A stretch of 64,000 nucleotides of DNA from Pseudomonas sp. Marseille-Q3773 (lineage in GTDB: Bacteria > Pseudomonadota > Gammaproteobacteria > Pseudomonadales > Pseudomonadaceae). The stretch is taken from the NCBI RefSeq assembly GCF_916618955.1, contig NZ_OU745390.1, positions 5,493,113 to 5,557,112 on the forward strand, in the 5' to 3' direction. The position numbers and the translations under genes are program-made. Each line of letters begins with the position of its first letter. The stretch's first letter is position 1. The notes below the pieces were generated by a model, which made no database searches, was not told the origin of the DNA, and was given only the letters and a program-made list of their open reading frames with translations. This document shows positions 47,377 to 56,584 of the stretch, piece after piece.

Positions 47377-48678
47377 TCAAAGTGCGGTATTACGGGTCTC
47401 TTTCAGGCACAGCACGGCAAGCAGGCTGATCACCGCGGCCGCCGATACATAGCCGCCAACCCAGCTCAACCCACCCATGCTCACCAGTTTCTGGGCAAAG
47501 AACGGTGCCGCCGAGGCCCCGACGATACCGCCCAGGTTATACGCCGCCGACGCCCCGGTGTAACGCACGTGGGTCGGGAACAGTTCCGGCAGCAATGCTC
47601 CCATCGGCGCAAAGGTCACGCCCATCAGGAACAGTTCGATGGCCAGGAACAGCGCCACGCCTGCGGTCGACCCCGAGGTCAGCAGCGGTTCCATGGTAAA
47701 GCCCGAGAGCACCGCCAGCAGGCCGCCGACGACCAGCACCGGCTTGCGCCCGTAACGGTCGCTGAGCCAGGCCGACAGGGGCGTGGCCAGGGCCATGAAT
47801 ACCACCGCGAAGCACAGCAGGCCGAGGAACGTTTCGCGGCTGTAGCCCAGCGTGGTCACGCCGTAGCTCAGCGAGAACACTGTCGAGATGTAGAACAGTG
47901 CGTAGCACACCACCATGGCCGCCGCGCCCAGCAGGGTCGGCCGCCAGTGTCTGGCAAACAGGTCGACCACCGGCATTTTCACCCGCTCGTGGCGGGCGAC
48001 TGCCTTGGCGAACACCGGACTTTCCTCGAGTTTCAGGCGCACGTACAGGCCGACCAGCACCAGCGCCGCACTGAGCAGGAACGGAATGCGCCAGCCCCAG
48101 GCACGGAACTGCTCGTCGCTGAGCACCAGCGCCAGGGTCAGGAACAGGCCATTGGCGGCGAGGAAGCCGATCGACGGCCCCAGTTGCGGGAACATGCCGA
48201 ACCAGGCGCGCTTGCCTTGCGGTGCATTCTCGGTGGCCAGCAACGCCGCGCCACCCCATTCGCCACCCAGGCCGAGGCCCTGGCCGAAGCGCAACAGGCA
48301 GAGGATGATCGGCGCCCATACGCCAATGCTGTCGTAGCCCGGCAACACACCGATGGCCGTGGTGGACACGCCCATCAGCAACAGCGAGGCGACCAGGGTC
48401 GATTTGCGGCCGATGCGGTCGCCAAAATGACCGAACAGTGCCGAACCCAGCGGGCGCGCCAGGAAAGCGATGCCGAAGGTGAGGAAGGCCGCCAGCATCT
48501 GCGCGGTGCCCGACCCGGAAGGGAAGAACACCGGGCCGATCACCAGGGCGGCGGCAGTGGCGTAGACGTAGAAATCATAGAATTCGATGGCGGTGCCGAT
48601 GAAGCTGGCAGTGGCGACCCGCGCGGGCGAGTTGACCGGCGCGGCAGGCGCTTCGGCATAAGTGCTGCTGGTTGTCAT
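47377..48678 (-). CDS. MFS transporter, metabolite:H+ symporter type
   Basis: A 433-residue, twelve-helix transporter of the MHS subfamily (ShiA/ProP/KgtP-like). Signatures include FIGTAIEFYDFYVYATAAAL in TM1, the loop 2-3 motif GHFGDRIGRKSTLV, and the mid-protein GEWGGAALLATENAP region typical of the group. It imports an organic acid or betaine-like solute with protons; the substrate cannot be read. It is convergent with purT. About 275 bp upstream (48679-48953) holds no recognised feature. Confidence 0.9.
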   Translation of the reverse strand: MTTSSTYAEAPAAPVNSPARVATASFIGTAIEFYDFYVYATAAALVIGPVFFPSGSGTAQMLAAFLTFGIAFLARPLGSALFGHFGDRIGRKSTLVASLLLMGVSTTAIGVLPGYDSIGVWAPIILCLLRFGQGLGLGGEWGGAALLATENAPQGKRAWFGMFPQLGPSIGFLAANGLFLTLALVLSDEQFRAWGWRIPFLLSAALVLVGLYVRLKLEESPVFAKAVARHERVKMPVVDLFARHWRPTLLGAAAMVVCYALFYISTVFSLSYGVTTLGYSRETFLGLLCFAVVFMALATPLSAWLSDRYGRKPVLVVGGLLAVLSGFTMEPLLTSGSTAGVALFLAIELFLMGVTFAPMGALLPELFPTHVRYTGASAAYNLGGIVGASAAPFFAQKLVSMGGLSWVGGYVSAAAVISLLAVLCLKETRNTAL

Positions 48679-48953
48679 TGAGTAGGTCCCTGACAGTCTG
48701 ATCCGGCTCCATGGGCGTGGCCGGCGACGGTGTGCGAAGCAGAAAAGCCAGCACGGCTGCGCGGGCGCCGGAGCGTTTTGTTGTTGTGCACGCCAGACTG
48801 ACGATAGCCCAAGGGGGTAGGGGCGGGGGCGGGCACTGTTCGGGGTGTTGAAGCAGGGCCGCAGGGCGTGTCAGTGGGGCGGACTGGCCGTGGAGCGCCG
48901 GGTGCGGATAGCAGGCGGGACGGCGAGGCTGGGTAAGCGTGGCCCGAGTATAG

Positions 48954-50153
48954 CTATCGGGTCACGGTCCACACCAGTACCTTGCTGGCACAATTGTCCT
49001 CTGTTTCGAGGATTTCCAGGCGATAGCGGCCGATCTTCAGGCAAACGGCGCTTTCCGGGATGCTTTCCAGCGCTTCGGTGACCAACCCGTTGAGGGTTTT
49101 CGGCCCACCGTCGCAGGGCAGGTGCCAGCCCAGGGTGCGATTGATTTCGCGCAGCGAAGCGGTGCCGTCGATGACGAAGGTGCCATCGGGCTGGGGGTGG
49201 ACGTGGGGGTTGTCCAGGGTGTGCTCGTCCTCGAACTCGCCAACGATTTCTTCGAGGATGTCTTCCAGGGTGACGATGCCCAGTACTTCACCGTACTCGT
49301 CCACCACCACGCCGAGGCGGCGTTGCTGTTTGTGGAAGTTCAGCAGCTGCATCTGCAGTGGCGTGCTTTCCGGTACGAAATAGGGCTCGTAGCAGGCACT
49401 GTGGAGTTTCTCCAGGGTCAGCTCGGCCTTGGGCAGCAGGTGGCTGATCAGCTTGGTGTTGAGGATCGCTTCAACCTGGTTGATGTCGCTGTGGTACACC
49501 GGCAGGCGGGTGTGGCGGCTGACGATCAGTTGCTCGGTGATGCGCTGAATCGGCTCGTCGAGGTTGATGCCGTCCACTTCGTTGCGCGGCACCAGGATGT
49601 CGTTGACGGTGATCTTGTCCAGCGATTGCAGGCCATCGAGCAGGCCATGGCGCGGTGCTTCGTGTTCGCCGTCCTCATCGAAATCATCTGCTTCCGGCGG
49701 ATGCACGGCCACAGCCGTGGGTTGCACGCGGAACGGGCGCAGGATCAGCCTGGCAATGCCATCCAGCAGGCAGGCCAGTGGTTGCAGCAGGGCCAGGGGC
49801 ACTTTCAGCAGGCTGGCACCGAGGCTGACGAAGGCCTGCGGGGCGCGCCGGGCCAGGCGGCGTGGCAGGTACTCGGCGAACACCAGCAAGGTGAGGGTGG
49901 CGGCCAGGCCCGCCAGCCAGAAACCGTGCTCGCCACTGTAGCGTTGGCCGATCAGGCAGGCCAGGCCCAGCACCAGCAACTTGCCCAGGCTGGCACACAG
50001 CACCAGCGCCTGGGCGGGCAGCGCTGGGCCGTCATCGCCGTTGCGCGCGCCATTGAGCAGCTGGCGGGCGGCATCCACGGCAGTGAACAGTGCCGCCCAC
50101 AACAGCGCGAGTGCCAGGGTGCCGAATAGCGGTGCGTACGGCAGGGTATCCAT
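48954..50153 (-). CDS. HlyC/CorC (CNNM)-family membrane protein with CBS domains
   Basis: A 399-residue protein. The N-terminal membrane region (about 1-150) has several hydrophobic segments of the DUF21/CNNM type, followed by a tandem CBS pair (about 175-305; VVVDEYGEVLGIVTLEDILE is typical) and a C-terminal CorC_HlyC transporter-associated domain (about 310-395). The family is linked to Mg2+/Co2+ efflux and magnesium balance. It lies 9 bp downstream of the CcsA-like gene and is probably cotranscribed. Confidence 0.88.
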   Translation of the reverse strand: MDTLPYAPLFGTLALALLWAALFTAVDAARQLLNGARNGDDGPALPAQALVLCASLGKLLVLGLACLIGQRYSGEHGFWLAGLAATLTLLVFAEYLPRRLARRAPQAFVSLGASLLKVPLALLQPLACLLDGIARLILRPFRVQPTAVAVHPPEADDFDEDGEHEAPRHGLLDGLQSLDKITVNDILVPRNEVDGINLDEPIQRITEQLIVSRHTRLPVYHSDINQVEAILNTKLISHLLPKAELTLEKLHSACYEPYFVPESTPLQMQLLNFHKQQRRLGVVVDEYGEVLGIVTLEDILEEIVGEFEDEHTLDNPHVHPQPDGTFVIDGTASLREINRTLGWHLPCDGGPKTLNGLVTEALESIPESAVCLKIGRYRLEILETEDNCASKVLVWTVTR

Positions 50154-50162
50154 GGGCGGCCG

Positions 50163-50972
50163 TCAGATATGCAGGATGAATTCGCGAACCAGCTTGCTGC
50201 CGAAATAGGCCAGCATCAGCAGGCAGAAACCGGCCAGCGTCCAGCGGATGGCCTTGTGGCCACGCCAGCCCAGGCGGGTACGGCCCCACAGCAGAACGCT
50301 GAATACCACCCAGGCGACACAGGCCAGCAAGGTCTTGTGCGCCAGGTGCTGGGCGAACAGGTTGTCGAGGAACAGCCAGCCGGAGATCAGCGACAGCGAC
50401 AGCAGGCACCAGCCGGCCCAGAGGAAGCCGAACAGCAGGCTTTCCATGGTTTGCAGCGGTGGGAAGTTGCGGATCAGCCCGGATGGGTGCTTGTTTTTCA
50501 GCTGGCGGTCCTGCAGCAACAGCAGCAGCGCCTGGAACACCGCGATGGTGAACAGGCCATAGGCCAGGATCGATAGCAGGATATGTGCGAGGATGCCCGG
50601 CTCCTCGTCGATCAGCGGCACTGTGCCGGGGGGCGCGAACTGCGCCAGCAGCGCGGTCACCGCGCCCAGCGGGAACAGCAGCACCAGCAGGTTTTCCACC
50701 GGTATGCGCAGGCAGGCCAGCAAAGTCAGGGCGATGACTGCCACGGCGATCAGGCTGGCGGCGCTGAAGAAGTCCAGGCTCAGGCCCAGCGGGGTGATCA
50801 GCTGGAAGAACAGCGCGCCGCCCTGGGCGAGCACCGCGAAGGCGCCGAGCAGGGCGAGCAGGCGCTTGTCGGCCTTGCGGTTGCGGGCCAGGAACGAGCC
50901 CTGGTAGACGGCCGCAGCTATATAGAGGACGGCGGCGATCAGGTTAGGGATGAGGCTGGGTGAGGAGACCAT
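50163..50972 (-). CDS. cytochrome c assembly (CcsA/YpjD-like) inner-membrane protein
   Basis: A 269-residue protein with about eight transmembrane helices, related to the CcsA/ResC cytochrome c assembly family. It is the short YpjD-type protein commonly found next to ffh. Histidines in LAHILLSILAYGLF and in AQHLAHKTLLACVAW could coordinate haem, but the WWD motif is not evident. The ATG at 50972 (MVSSPSLIPNLI) is preferred to the upstream in-frame ATG at 51062. It is divergent from ffh. Confidence 0.85.
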   Translation of the reverse strand: MVSSPSLIPNLIAAVLYIAAAVYQGSFLARNRKADKRLLALLGAFAVLAQGGALFFQLITPLGLSLDFFSAASLIAVAVIALTLLACLRIPVENLLVLLFPLGAVTALLAQFAPPGTVPLIDEEPGILAHILLSILAYGLFTIAVFQALLLLLQDRQLKNKHPSGLIRNFPPLQTMESLLFGFLWAGWCLLSLSLISGWLFLDNLFAQHLAHKTLLACVAWVVFSVLLWGRTRLGWRGHKAIRWTLAGFCLLMLAYFGSKLVREFILHI

Positions 50973-51286
50973 AAGTCCTGGTTGGCGAGCCTTTAAAGAG
51001 ACGGAGTTTGGCATAGATCCCGGCGCTCTAGGAAGACTGGCAGACCGCGTCGCGGCAATCATGGGTCAACCTGCTCCCACAGGGTTGCTGCGGGCCTGCA
51101 GGCAGCGGAGGATCCGCTGGCAGCGGGCATGGCCGCGAACCGGCCGGCACCGTCACCGAATATCTCCCAAGGTGTGCGCCGCCGCTGCACTTCGCTATAA
51201 TCGCCGCCTTGCTGTGCCCGGCGGGTGTGCATTCCGCCCTGGGCGCCTGACAAACCTCGGCTTTTACTGGGCCTGAAAGGATCACC
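50973..51286. other. ccsA-like/ffh divergent intergenic region
   Basis: No gene seen in 314 bp. It contains a degenerate REP arm (CAACCTGCTCCCACAGGG at 51067-51084) and a perfect TATAAT at 51196-51201 as a likely ffh -10, about 85 bp before the start, with a poor -35. AAAGGA precedes the ffh ATG. Confidence 0.55.
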
Positions 51287-52663
51287 ATGTTCGAAAACCT
51301 GACCGACCGCCTGTCACAGACGCTGCGCCATGTCACCGGCAAGGCCAAGCTGACCGAAGACAACATCAAGGACACGCTGCGCGAAGTGCGCATGGCCCTG
51401 CTCGAGGCCGACGTCGCCCTGCCGGTGGTCAAGGATTTCGTCAACAGCGTCAAGGAGCGTGCGGTCGGCACCGAAGTGTCGCGCAGCCTGACCCCGGGCC
51501 AGGCCTTCGTGAAGATCGTCCAGGCCGAGCTGGAAAGCCTGATGGGCGCGGCCAACGAAGACCTCGCGCTGAACGCCGCACCACCTGCCGTGGTGCTGAT
51601 GGCCGGCCTGCAGGGTGCGGGCAAGACCACCACCGCCGGCAAGCTGGCGCGCTTCCTCAAGGAGCGCAAGAAGAAGAGCGTGATGGTGGTGTCTGCAGAC
51701 GTCTACCGCCCGGCGGCGATCAAGCAGCTGGAAACCCTGGCCAACGACATTGGTGTCACCTTCTTCCCGTCCGACATCAGCCAGAAGCCCGTGGCCATCG
51801 CCGAGGCGGCCATTCGGGAAGCCAAGCTGAAGTTCATCGACGTGGTCATCGTCGATACCGCCGGCCGTCTGCACATCGATGCCGACATGATGGACGAGAT
51901 CAAGGCGCTGCACGCCGCGGTCAAGCCGATCGAAACCCTGTTCGTGGTCGACGCCATGACCGGCCAGGACGCCGCCAACACCGCCAAGGCGTTTGGCGAG
52001 GCGCTGCCGCTGACCGGCGTGGTGCTGACCAAGGTCGACGGTGACGCGCGTGGCGGTGCCGCCCTGTCGGTGCGGGCCATCACCGGCAAGCCGATCAAGT
52101 TCATCGGTATGGGCGAGAAGACCGAAGCCCTCGAGCCGTTCCACCCGGACCGCGTCGCCTCGCGCATCCTCGGCATGGGCGATGTGCTCAGCCTGATCGA
52201 GCAGGCCGAGCAGAACATCGACAAGGCCAAGGCCGACAAGCTGGCCAAGAAGCTGAAGAAGGGCAAGGGCTTCGACCTCGAAGACTTCCGCGACCAGTTG
52301 CAGCAGATGAAGAACATGGGCGGCCTGGGCGGCCTGATGGACAAGCTGCCGAGCATCGGCGGGGTCAACCTGTCACAGATGGGCAACGCCCAGGGTGCGG
52401 CCGAGAAGCAGTTCAAGCAGATGGAAGCGATCATCAACTCCATGACCCCGGCCGAGCGCCGCGACCCGGAGCTGATCAGTGGCTCGCGCAAGCGCCGTAT
52501 CGCCATCGGTTCCGGCACCCAGGTGCAGGACGTCGGCCGCTTGATCAAGCAGCACAAGCAGATGCAGAAGATGATGAAGAAGTTTTCCGCCAAGGGCGGC
52601 ATGGCCAAGATGATGCGTGGCCTGGGCGGGATGTTGCCTGGCGGCGGCATGCCCAAGCTGTAA
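51287..52663 (+). CDS. ffh: signal recognition particle protein (Ffh)
   Basis: GTPase of the SRP that targets nascent inner-membrane proteins with 4.5S RNA. The 458-residue protein has an N domain (1-90), a G domain with P-loop GLQGAGKTTTAGKLA, DTAGRLHID and TKVDGDARGG, and a methionine-rich M domain (about 300-458) ending in MMRGLGGMLPGGGMPKL. The length is standard. A GC-rich stem (52674-52680 with 52697-52703, plus an inner stem) follows the stop and precedes the rpsP operon. Confidence 0.98.
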   Translation: MFENLTDRLSQTLRHVTGKAKLTEDNIKDTLREVRMALLEADVALPVVKDFVNSVKERAVGTEVSRSLTPGQAFVKIVQAELESLMGAANEDLALNAAPPAVVLMAGLQGAGKTTTAGKLARFLKERKKKSVMVVSADVYRPAAIKQLETLANDIGVTFFPSDISQKPVAIAEAAIREAKLKFIDVVIVDTAGRLHIDADMMDEIKALHAAVKPIETLFVVDAMTGQDAANTAKAFGEALPLTGVVLTKVDGDARGGAALSVRAITGKPIKFIGMGEKTEALEPFHPDRVASRILGMGDVLSLIEQAEQNIDKAKADKLAKKLKKGKGFDLEDFRDQLQQMKNMGGLGGLMDKLPSIGGVNLSQMGNAQGAAEKQFKQMEAIINSMTPAERRDPELISGSRKRRIAIGSGTQVQDVGRLIKQHKQMQKMMKKFSAKGGMAKMMRGLGGMLPGGGMPKL

Positions 52664-52673
52664 CCCCTATTCC

Positions 52674-52703
52674 GGATGCCTGCCGGTTGTCCGGCCGGCA
52701 TCC
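52674..52703 (+). terminator. hairpin after ffh
   Basis: GGATGCC pairs with GGCATCC, enclosing an inner GCCGG/CCGGC stem with a TTGT loop, 10 bp after the ffh stop. No T run follows, so termination may be partial. Confidence 0.5.
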
Positions 52704-52921
52704 TGAACCCCGCCTTGGTGGGGCAACGGCCGCGAATTTCGCGGCTCAACCGGCGAATCTGGACGGCAGGGCGGTGCCTTGCCGAAAAAGTCATTTGCAA
52801 ATGTCCGTGTATTCCCCGAGAATATGCGGCCTTTTGGGCACCCGTGTGCCTATTTGGCATTCAGATTTGCAGTACCAGCTGCTGTATCAACTGCAGCACC
52901 GACTATAGGAACGATGTTCAC

Positions 52922-53173
52922 ATGGTAACCATTCGTCTGGCCCGTGGCGGCTCGAAAAAGCGCCCATTCTACCACCTGACCGTGACCAACTCGCGTAACG
53001 CCCGTGACGGCCGTTTCGTTGAGCGCGTAGGTTTCTTCAACCCGATCGCTGCTGGCGCCGAAGTCAAGCTGTCGGTCAACCAAGAGCGCGTCAACTACTG
53101 GCTGAGCCAGGGTGCACAGCCGTCTGAGCGCGTTGCTCAGCTGCTGAAGGACGCTGCCAAGGCTGCTGCCTGA
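52922..53173 (+). CDS. rpsP: 30S ribosomal protein S16
   Basis: Small-subunit ribosomal protein of 83 residues, [20 protein letters not shown], full length. It is first of the classic rpsP-rimM-trmD-rplS operon. Upstream, TTGCAA (52795-52800) and GAGAAT (52818-52823) at 17-bp spacing could form its promoter. Confidence 0.98.
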   Translation: MVTIRLARGGSKKRPFYHLTVTNSRNARDGRFVERVGFFNPIAAGAEVKLSVNQERVNYWLSQGAQPSERVAQLLKDAAKAAA

Positions 53174-53178
53174 GCAGT

Positions 53179-53715
53179 ATGAACGCGACGCCAGAAAAGG
53201 CTGACGACCTCATCGTCGTTGGCAAGATTTTTTCGGTTCACGGCGTTCGCGGCGAGGTGAAGGTGTATTCCTTTACCGATCCGATTGAAAACCTGTTGGA
53301 TTATCCGCGCTGGACGCTTCGGCACGAAGGCAAGGTAAAGCAGGTCGAGCTGGTCAACGGTCGTGGCTCCCAGAAGGGCCTGGTCGTGAAGCTGAAAGGT
53401 CTCGATGACCGTGATGAAGCCCGTCTTCTGAGTGGTTACGAAATCTGCATTCCGCGGAGCCTTTTGCCCAGCCTGGCGGCCGACGAGTACTACTGGTACC
53501 AGTTGGTAGGCCTGAAGGTCATCAACCAGGACGAACAGCTGTTCGGCAAGGTCGATCACCTGCTGGAGACCGGTGCGAACGATGTCATGGTGGTCAAGCC
53601 CTGCGCAGGCAGCCTGGATGATCGCGAGCGTCTGTTGCCCTATACGGCGCAATGCGTGCTCGATATCGACCTGGAAGCAGGCGTGATGCGGGTTGAGTGG
53701 GACGCGGACTTCTAG
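53179..53715 (+). CDS. rimM: ribosome maturation factor RimM
   Basis: Chaperone of 30S head assembly that binds ribosomal protein S19. It has 178 residues: an N-terminal beta-barrel (about 12-95; VVGKIFSVHGVRGEVKVYSF) and a C-terminal PRC-barrel (about 105-175; LLPYTAQCVLDIDLEAGVM). It starts 5 bp after rpsP and trmD follows 3 bp later. Confidence 0.98.
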   Translation: MNATPEKADDLIVVGKIFSVHGVRGEVKVYSFTDPIENLLDYPRWTLRHEGKVKQVELVNGRGSQKGLVVKLKGLDDRDEARLLSGYEICIPRSLLPSLAADEYYWYQLVGLKVINQDEQLFGKVDHLLETGANDVMVVKPCAGSLDDRERLLPYTAQCVLDIDLEAGVMRVEWDADF

Positions 53716-53718
53716 ACG

Positions 53719-54471
53719 ATGGGTAACCTTCGCGTAGACGTCATCACGTTGTTCCCCGAGATGTTCTCGGCCATCACGGAGTACGGCATTACCAGCCGCG
53801 CGGTGAAACAGGGGTTGCTTCAGGTAACTTGCTGGAACCCGCGGGACTACACCACAGATCGTCACCACACGGTGGATGATCGGCCGTTTGGCGGTGGTCC
53901 GGGCATGGTGATGAAAATCAAGCCTCTGGAAGACGCCCTGGTCAGCGCCAGGCAGGCGACCGGAGCAGCGGCGAAGGTGATCTACCTTTCGCCACAAGGC
54001 CGCAAGCTGACCCAGCAGGCGGTCAAAGGCCTGGCCGAACAGGAATCGTTGATTCTGATCGCCGGTCGTTATGAAGGCATCGACGAGCGCTTTATCGAGG
54101 CTCATGTCGATGAGGAGTGGTCGATTGGCGACTATGTGCTTTCCGGTGGCGAGCTGCCGGCCATGGTACTGATCGATGCGGTTACACGGCTGCTGCCCGG
54201 AGCTTTAGGGCATGTGGATTCGGCGGAAGAAGATTCCTTCACCGACGGTCTGCTCGATTGCCCGCACTACACCCGACCTGAGGTGTATGCGGATCAGCGT
54301 GTTCCCGACGTGTTGCTAAGTGGCAACCATGCACACATCCGGCGTTGGAGAATGAAGCAGTCCCTTGGTAGGACCTTCGAACGACGCGCCGATCTTCTGG
54401 AAAGTCGCTCGCTTTCTGGAGAAGAGAAGAAGCTGCTCGAGGAATATCTCCGCGAGCGGGACGATAGTTAA
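53719..54471 (+). CDS. trmD: tRNA (guanine-N1)-methyltransferase
   Basis: Methylates G37 of tRNAs that have G36, preventing frameshifts. The 250-residue SPOUT enzyme has the trefoil-knot S-adenosylmethionine site with [11 protein letters not shown] and [18 protein letters not shown], and N-terminal [13 protein letters not shown]. The length is standard. It is third gene of the operon; rplS follows after 42 bp. Confidence 0.98.
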   Translation: MGNLRVDVITLFPEMFSAITEYGITSRAVKQGLLQVTCWNPRDYTTDRHHTVDDRPFGGGPGMVMKIKPLEDALVSARQATGAAAKVIYLSPQGRKLTQQAVKGLAEQESLILIAGRYEGIDERFIEAHVDEEWSIGDYVLSGGELPAMVLIDAVTRLLPGALGHVDSAEEDSFTDGLLDCPHYTRPEVYADQRVPDVLLSGNHAHIRRWRMKQSLGRTFERRADLLESRSLSGEEKKLLEEYLRERDDS

Positions 54472-54513
54472 ACGTATCGATGGTGGATCGCGTATCCATC
54501 TTAGGAGCACAGC

Positions 54514-54864
54514 ATGACCAACAAGATCATCCAGCAGCTCGAAGCCGAGCAGATGAGCAAGGAAATCCCGGCCTTCGCACCAGGCGACACCGTTGTCGTC
54601 CAGGTTAAAGTGAAGGAAGGTGAGCGTTCCCGTCTGCAGGCGTTCGAAGGCGTCGTTATCGCCAAGCGTAACCGCGGTCTGAACAGCGCCTTCACCGTGC
54701 GCAAGATCTCCAGCGGCGTTGGCGTAGAGCGTACCTTCCAGACCTACAGCCCGCAGATCGACAGCCTGGCCGTGAAACGTCGTGGTGACGTGCGTAAAGC
54801 CAAGCTGTACTACCTGCGCGATCTGTCCGGCAAAGCCGCTCGCATCAAGGAAAAACTGTCCTGA
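54514..54864 (+). CDS. rplS: 50S ribosomal protein L19
   Basis: Large-subunit protein at the subunit interface, 116 residues, full length ([20 protein letters not shown] ... [11 protein letters not shown]). TAGGAG precedes the ATG. It is the last gene of the rpsP operon and is followed by a strong terminator at 54904-54930. Confidence 0.98.
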   Translation: MTNKIIQQLEAEQMSKEIPAFAPGDTVVVQVKVKEGERSRLQAFEGVVIAKRNRGLNSAFTVRKISSGVGVERTFQTYSPQIDSLAVKRRGDVRKAKLYYLRDLSGKAARIKEKLS

Positions 54865-54903
54865 GTGCAGTTTGCCCGGTGGCCGCGGCCGCCTAGCGAG
54901 AAA

Positions 54904-54930
54904 GAAGCAGCCTTCGGGCTGCTTTTTTGC
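54904..54930 (+). terminator. rho-independent terminator after rplS
   Basis: AGCAGCC (54906-54912), TTCG loop, GGCTGCT (54917-54923), then TTTTT. A UUCG-type loop and T tract make this the clearest terminator in the window. It closes the rpsP-rimM-trmD-rplS operon. Confidence 0.93.
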
Positions 54931-54957
54931 GTTTTGAACCTTACAGATGTGATTGTC

Positions 54958-55365
54958 ATGACCCCCCGAAACCAGGAAATCCAGCGCCGCACCGAGTTGT
55001 CGGTGACCCGCGTGACCAAGGCGGTGTTCCCCAACACCACCAACCACCACAACACCTTGTTCGGCGGCACTGCCCTGGCCTGGATGGATGAAGTGTCGTT
55101 CATCGCCGCCACGCGCTTCTGCCGCCTGCCACTGGTGACCGTGTCTACCGACCGTATCGATTTCAAGCACCCGATCCCGGCGGGTTCGATCGTCGAACTG
55201 GTGGGCTCGGTGATCAAGGTCGGCAATACCAGCTTGCAGGTGCAGGTGGATGTGTTCGTCGAGAACATGTACCTGGACGGGCGCGAGCGGGCGATTCATG
55301 GGGTATTCAGCTTCGTTGCCATCGACGAGGACAAGCGCCCGGTGCCGGTCTTGCCCCAGTTCTGA
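54958..55365 (+). CDS. acyl-CoA thioesterase (hotdog fold)
   Basis: A 135-residue YciA/BACH-type thioesterase that hydrolyses acyl-CoA. FPNTTNHHNTLFGGTALAWM with the HNTLFGG motif, then DRIDFKHPIPAGSIVELVG, is characteristic of the cytosolic long-chain acyl-CoA hydrolase group. The start at 54958 lies after the rplS terminator; the longer frame beginning upstream runs through the terminator and is rejected. A REP pair follows the stop within 12 bp. Confidence 0.9.
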   Translation: MTPRNQEIQRRTELSVTRVTKAVFPNTTNHHNTLFGGTALAWMDEVSFIAATRFCRLPLVTVSTDRIDFKHPIPAGSIVELVGSVIKVGNTSLQVQVDVFVENMYLDGRERAIHGVFSFVAIDEDKRPVPVLPQF

Positions 55366-55376
55366 GTTCTTTTGTG

Positions 55377-55470
55377 CCGGCCTCTTCGCGGCTAAAGCCG
55401 CTCCTACAGGGATCACCGCCCTCAGGGCCTGTGCGATCCCTGTAGGAGCGGCTTTAGCCGCGAAGAGGGC
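55377..55470. repeat. REP pair (inverted), TTTAGCCGC variant
   Basis: CCGGCCTCTTCGCGGCTAAA at 55379 and the inverted TGTAGGAGCGGCTTTAGCCG ending near 55470. The stem uses GGCTTTAGCC with GTAGGAG in place of GTGGGAG, a distinct subfamily from the other pairs here. It lies between the thioesterase gene and xerD. Confidence 0.88.
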
Positions 55471-55534
55471 GGTACAGACAAAAATCATGTGGCTGTGAAA
55501 CACTAAGCCCACCTCCAACATCCAGCAGCCCCGC

Positions 55535-56431
55535 ATGCCCGCCCTCGACCATCCCCTGATCGACCAGTTCCTCGACGCCCTGTGGCTCGAAAAAGGCCTG
55601 TCCGACAACACCCGCACCTCCTACCGCAGTGACCTGGCCCTGTTCAACGGCTGGCTCCAGGAGCATTCGGTAGCGCTGCCCGATGCTGGCCGCGAGCTGA
55701 TTCTCGACCACCTGGCCTGGCGCCTCGACCAGGGCTACAAGCCACGTTCCACGGCACGCTTCCTGTCCGGCCTGCGCGGCTTCTTCCGCTACCTGCTGCG
55801 GGAAAAGCTGGTGGCCGTCGACCCGACCCTGCAAGTGGATATGCCGCAACTGGGCAAGCCTCTGCCCAAGTCGCTGTCCGAAGCCGATGTCGAAGCCCTG
55901 CTGCAGGCGCCGGACCTGGGCGAAGCCATCGGCCAGCGCGACCGGGCCATGCTCGAAGTGCTCTACGCCTGCGGCCTGCGCGTCACCGAGCTGGTCAGCC
56001 TGACCCTCGACCAGGTCAACCTGCGCCAGGGCGTGCTGCGGGTGATGGGCAAAGGTAGCAAGGAGCGCCTGGTGCCGATGGGTGAGGAGGCGGTGGTGTG
56101 GCTGCAGCGCTACCTGCGCGATGGCCGCGCCGAACTGCTCAACGGCCGCCCCAGCGATGTGCTGTTCCCCAGCCAGCGCGGCGAGCAGATGACCCGCCAG
56201 ACCTTCTGGCACCGCATCAAGCACCACGCCCGGGTGGCCGGCATCGACAAGCCGTTGTCGCCACACACCCTGCGCCATGCTTTCGCCACCCACCTGCTCA
56301 ACCATGGCGCCGACTTGCGGGTGGTGCAGATGCTGCTGGGCCACAGCGACCTGTCGACCACGCAGATCTACACCCATGTCGCCAAGGCCCGCCTGCAGCA
56401 GTTGCACGCCCAGCATCACCCGCGTGGATGA
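55535..56431 (+). CDS. xerD: site-specific tyrosine recombinase XerD
   Basis: Resolves chromosome dimers at dif with XerC. It has 298 residues, with an N-terminal SAM-like core-binding domain (about 8-95) and a C-terminal catalytic domain with the tyrosine-recombinase residues: Arg in YACGLRVTELVSL, His and Arg in SPHTLRHAFATHLL, His in LLGHSDLSTTQIY and the nucleophile Tyr in that same segment (QIYTHV). All are present. It is a chromosomal housekeeping recombinase, not a mobile-element integrase: it lies next to dsbC and hom as in other pseudomonads. Confidence 0.96.
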   Translation: MPALDHPLIDQFLDALWLEKGLSDNTRTSYRSDLALFNGWLQEHSVALPDAGRELILDHLAWRLDQGYKPRSTARFLSGLRGFFRYLLREKLVAVDPTLQVDMPQLGKPLPKSLSEADVEALLQAPDLGEAIGQRDRAMLEVLYACGLRVTELVSLTLDQVNLRQGVLRVMGKGSKERLVPMGEEAVVWLQRYLRDGRAELLNGRPSDVLFPSQRGEQMTRQTFWHRIKHHARVAGIDKPLSPHTLRHAFATHLLNHGADLRVVQMLLGHSDLSTTQIYTHVAKARLQQLHAQHHPRG

Positions 56432-56584
56432 ATGTTTTTCATGTTCCGCCGACCGGTCCTTGCAAGGCCCTTCATCGGCGGTGTGATGTGGTAGGCTTGA
56501 GCGGTTTGCACCAAGGGCCGCATTGCCACCGCGCATTTTGCGCAGGTGACGCCCCCCGGCCCCTGTCCGCCTTCAGGAGTTCCC

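Noticed and set aside
55535..56431. Phage or island integrase
   Set aside because: The sequence and neighbours (dsbC, hom, thrC) fit chromosomal XerD, and no attachment repeats were seen.
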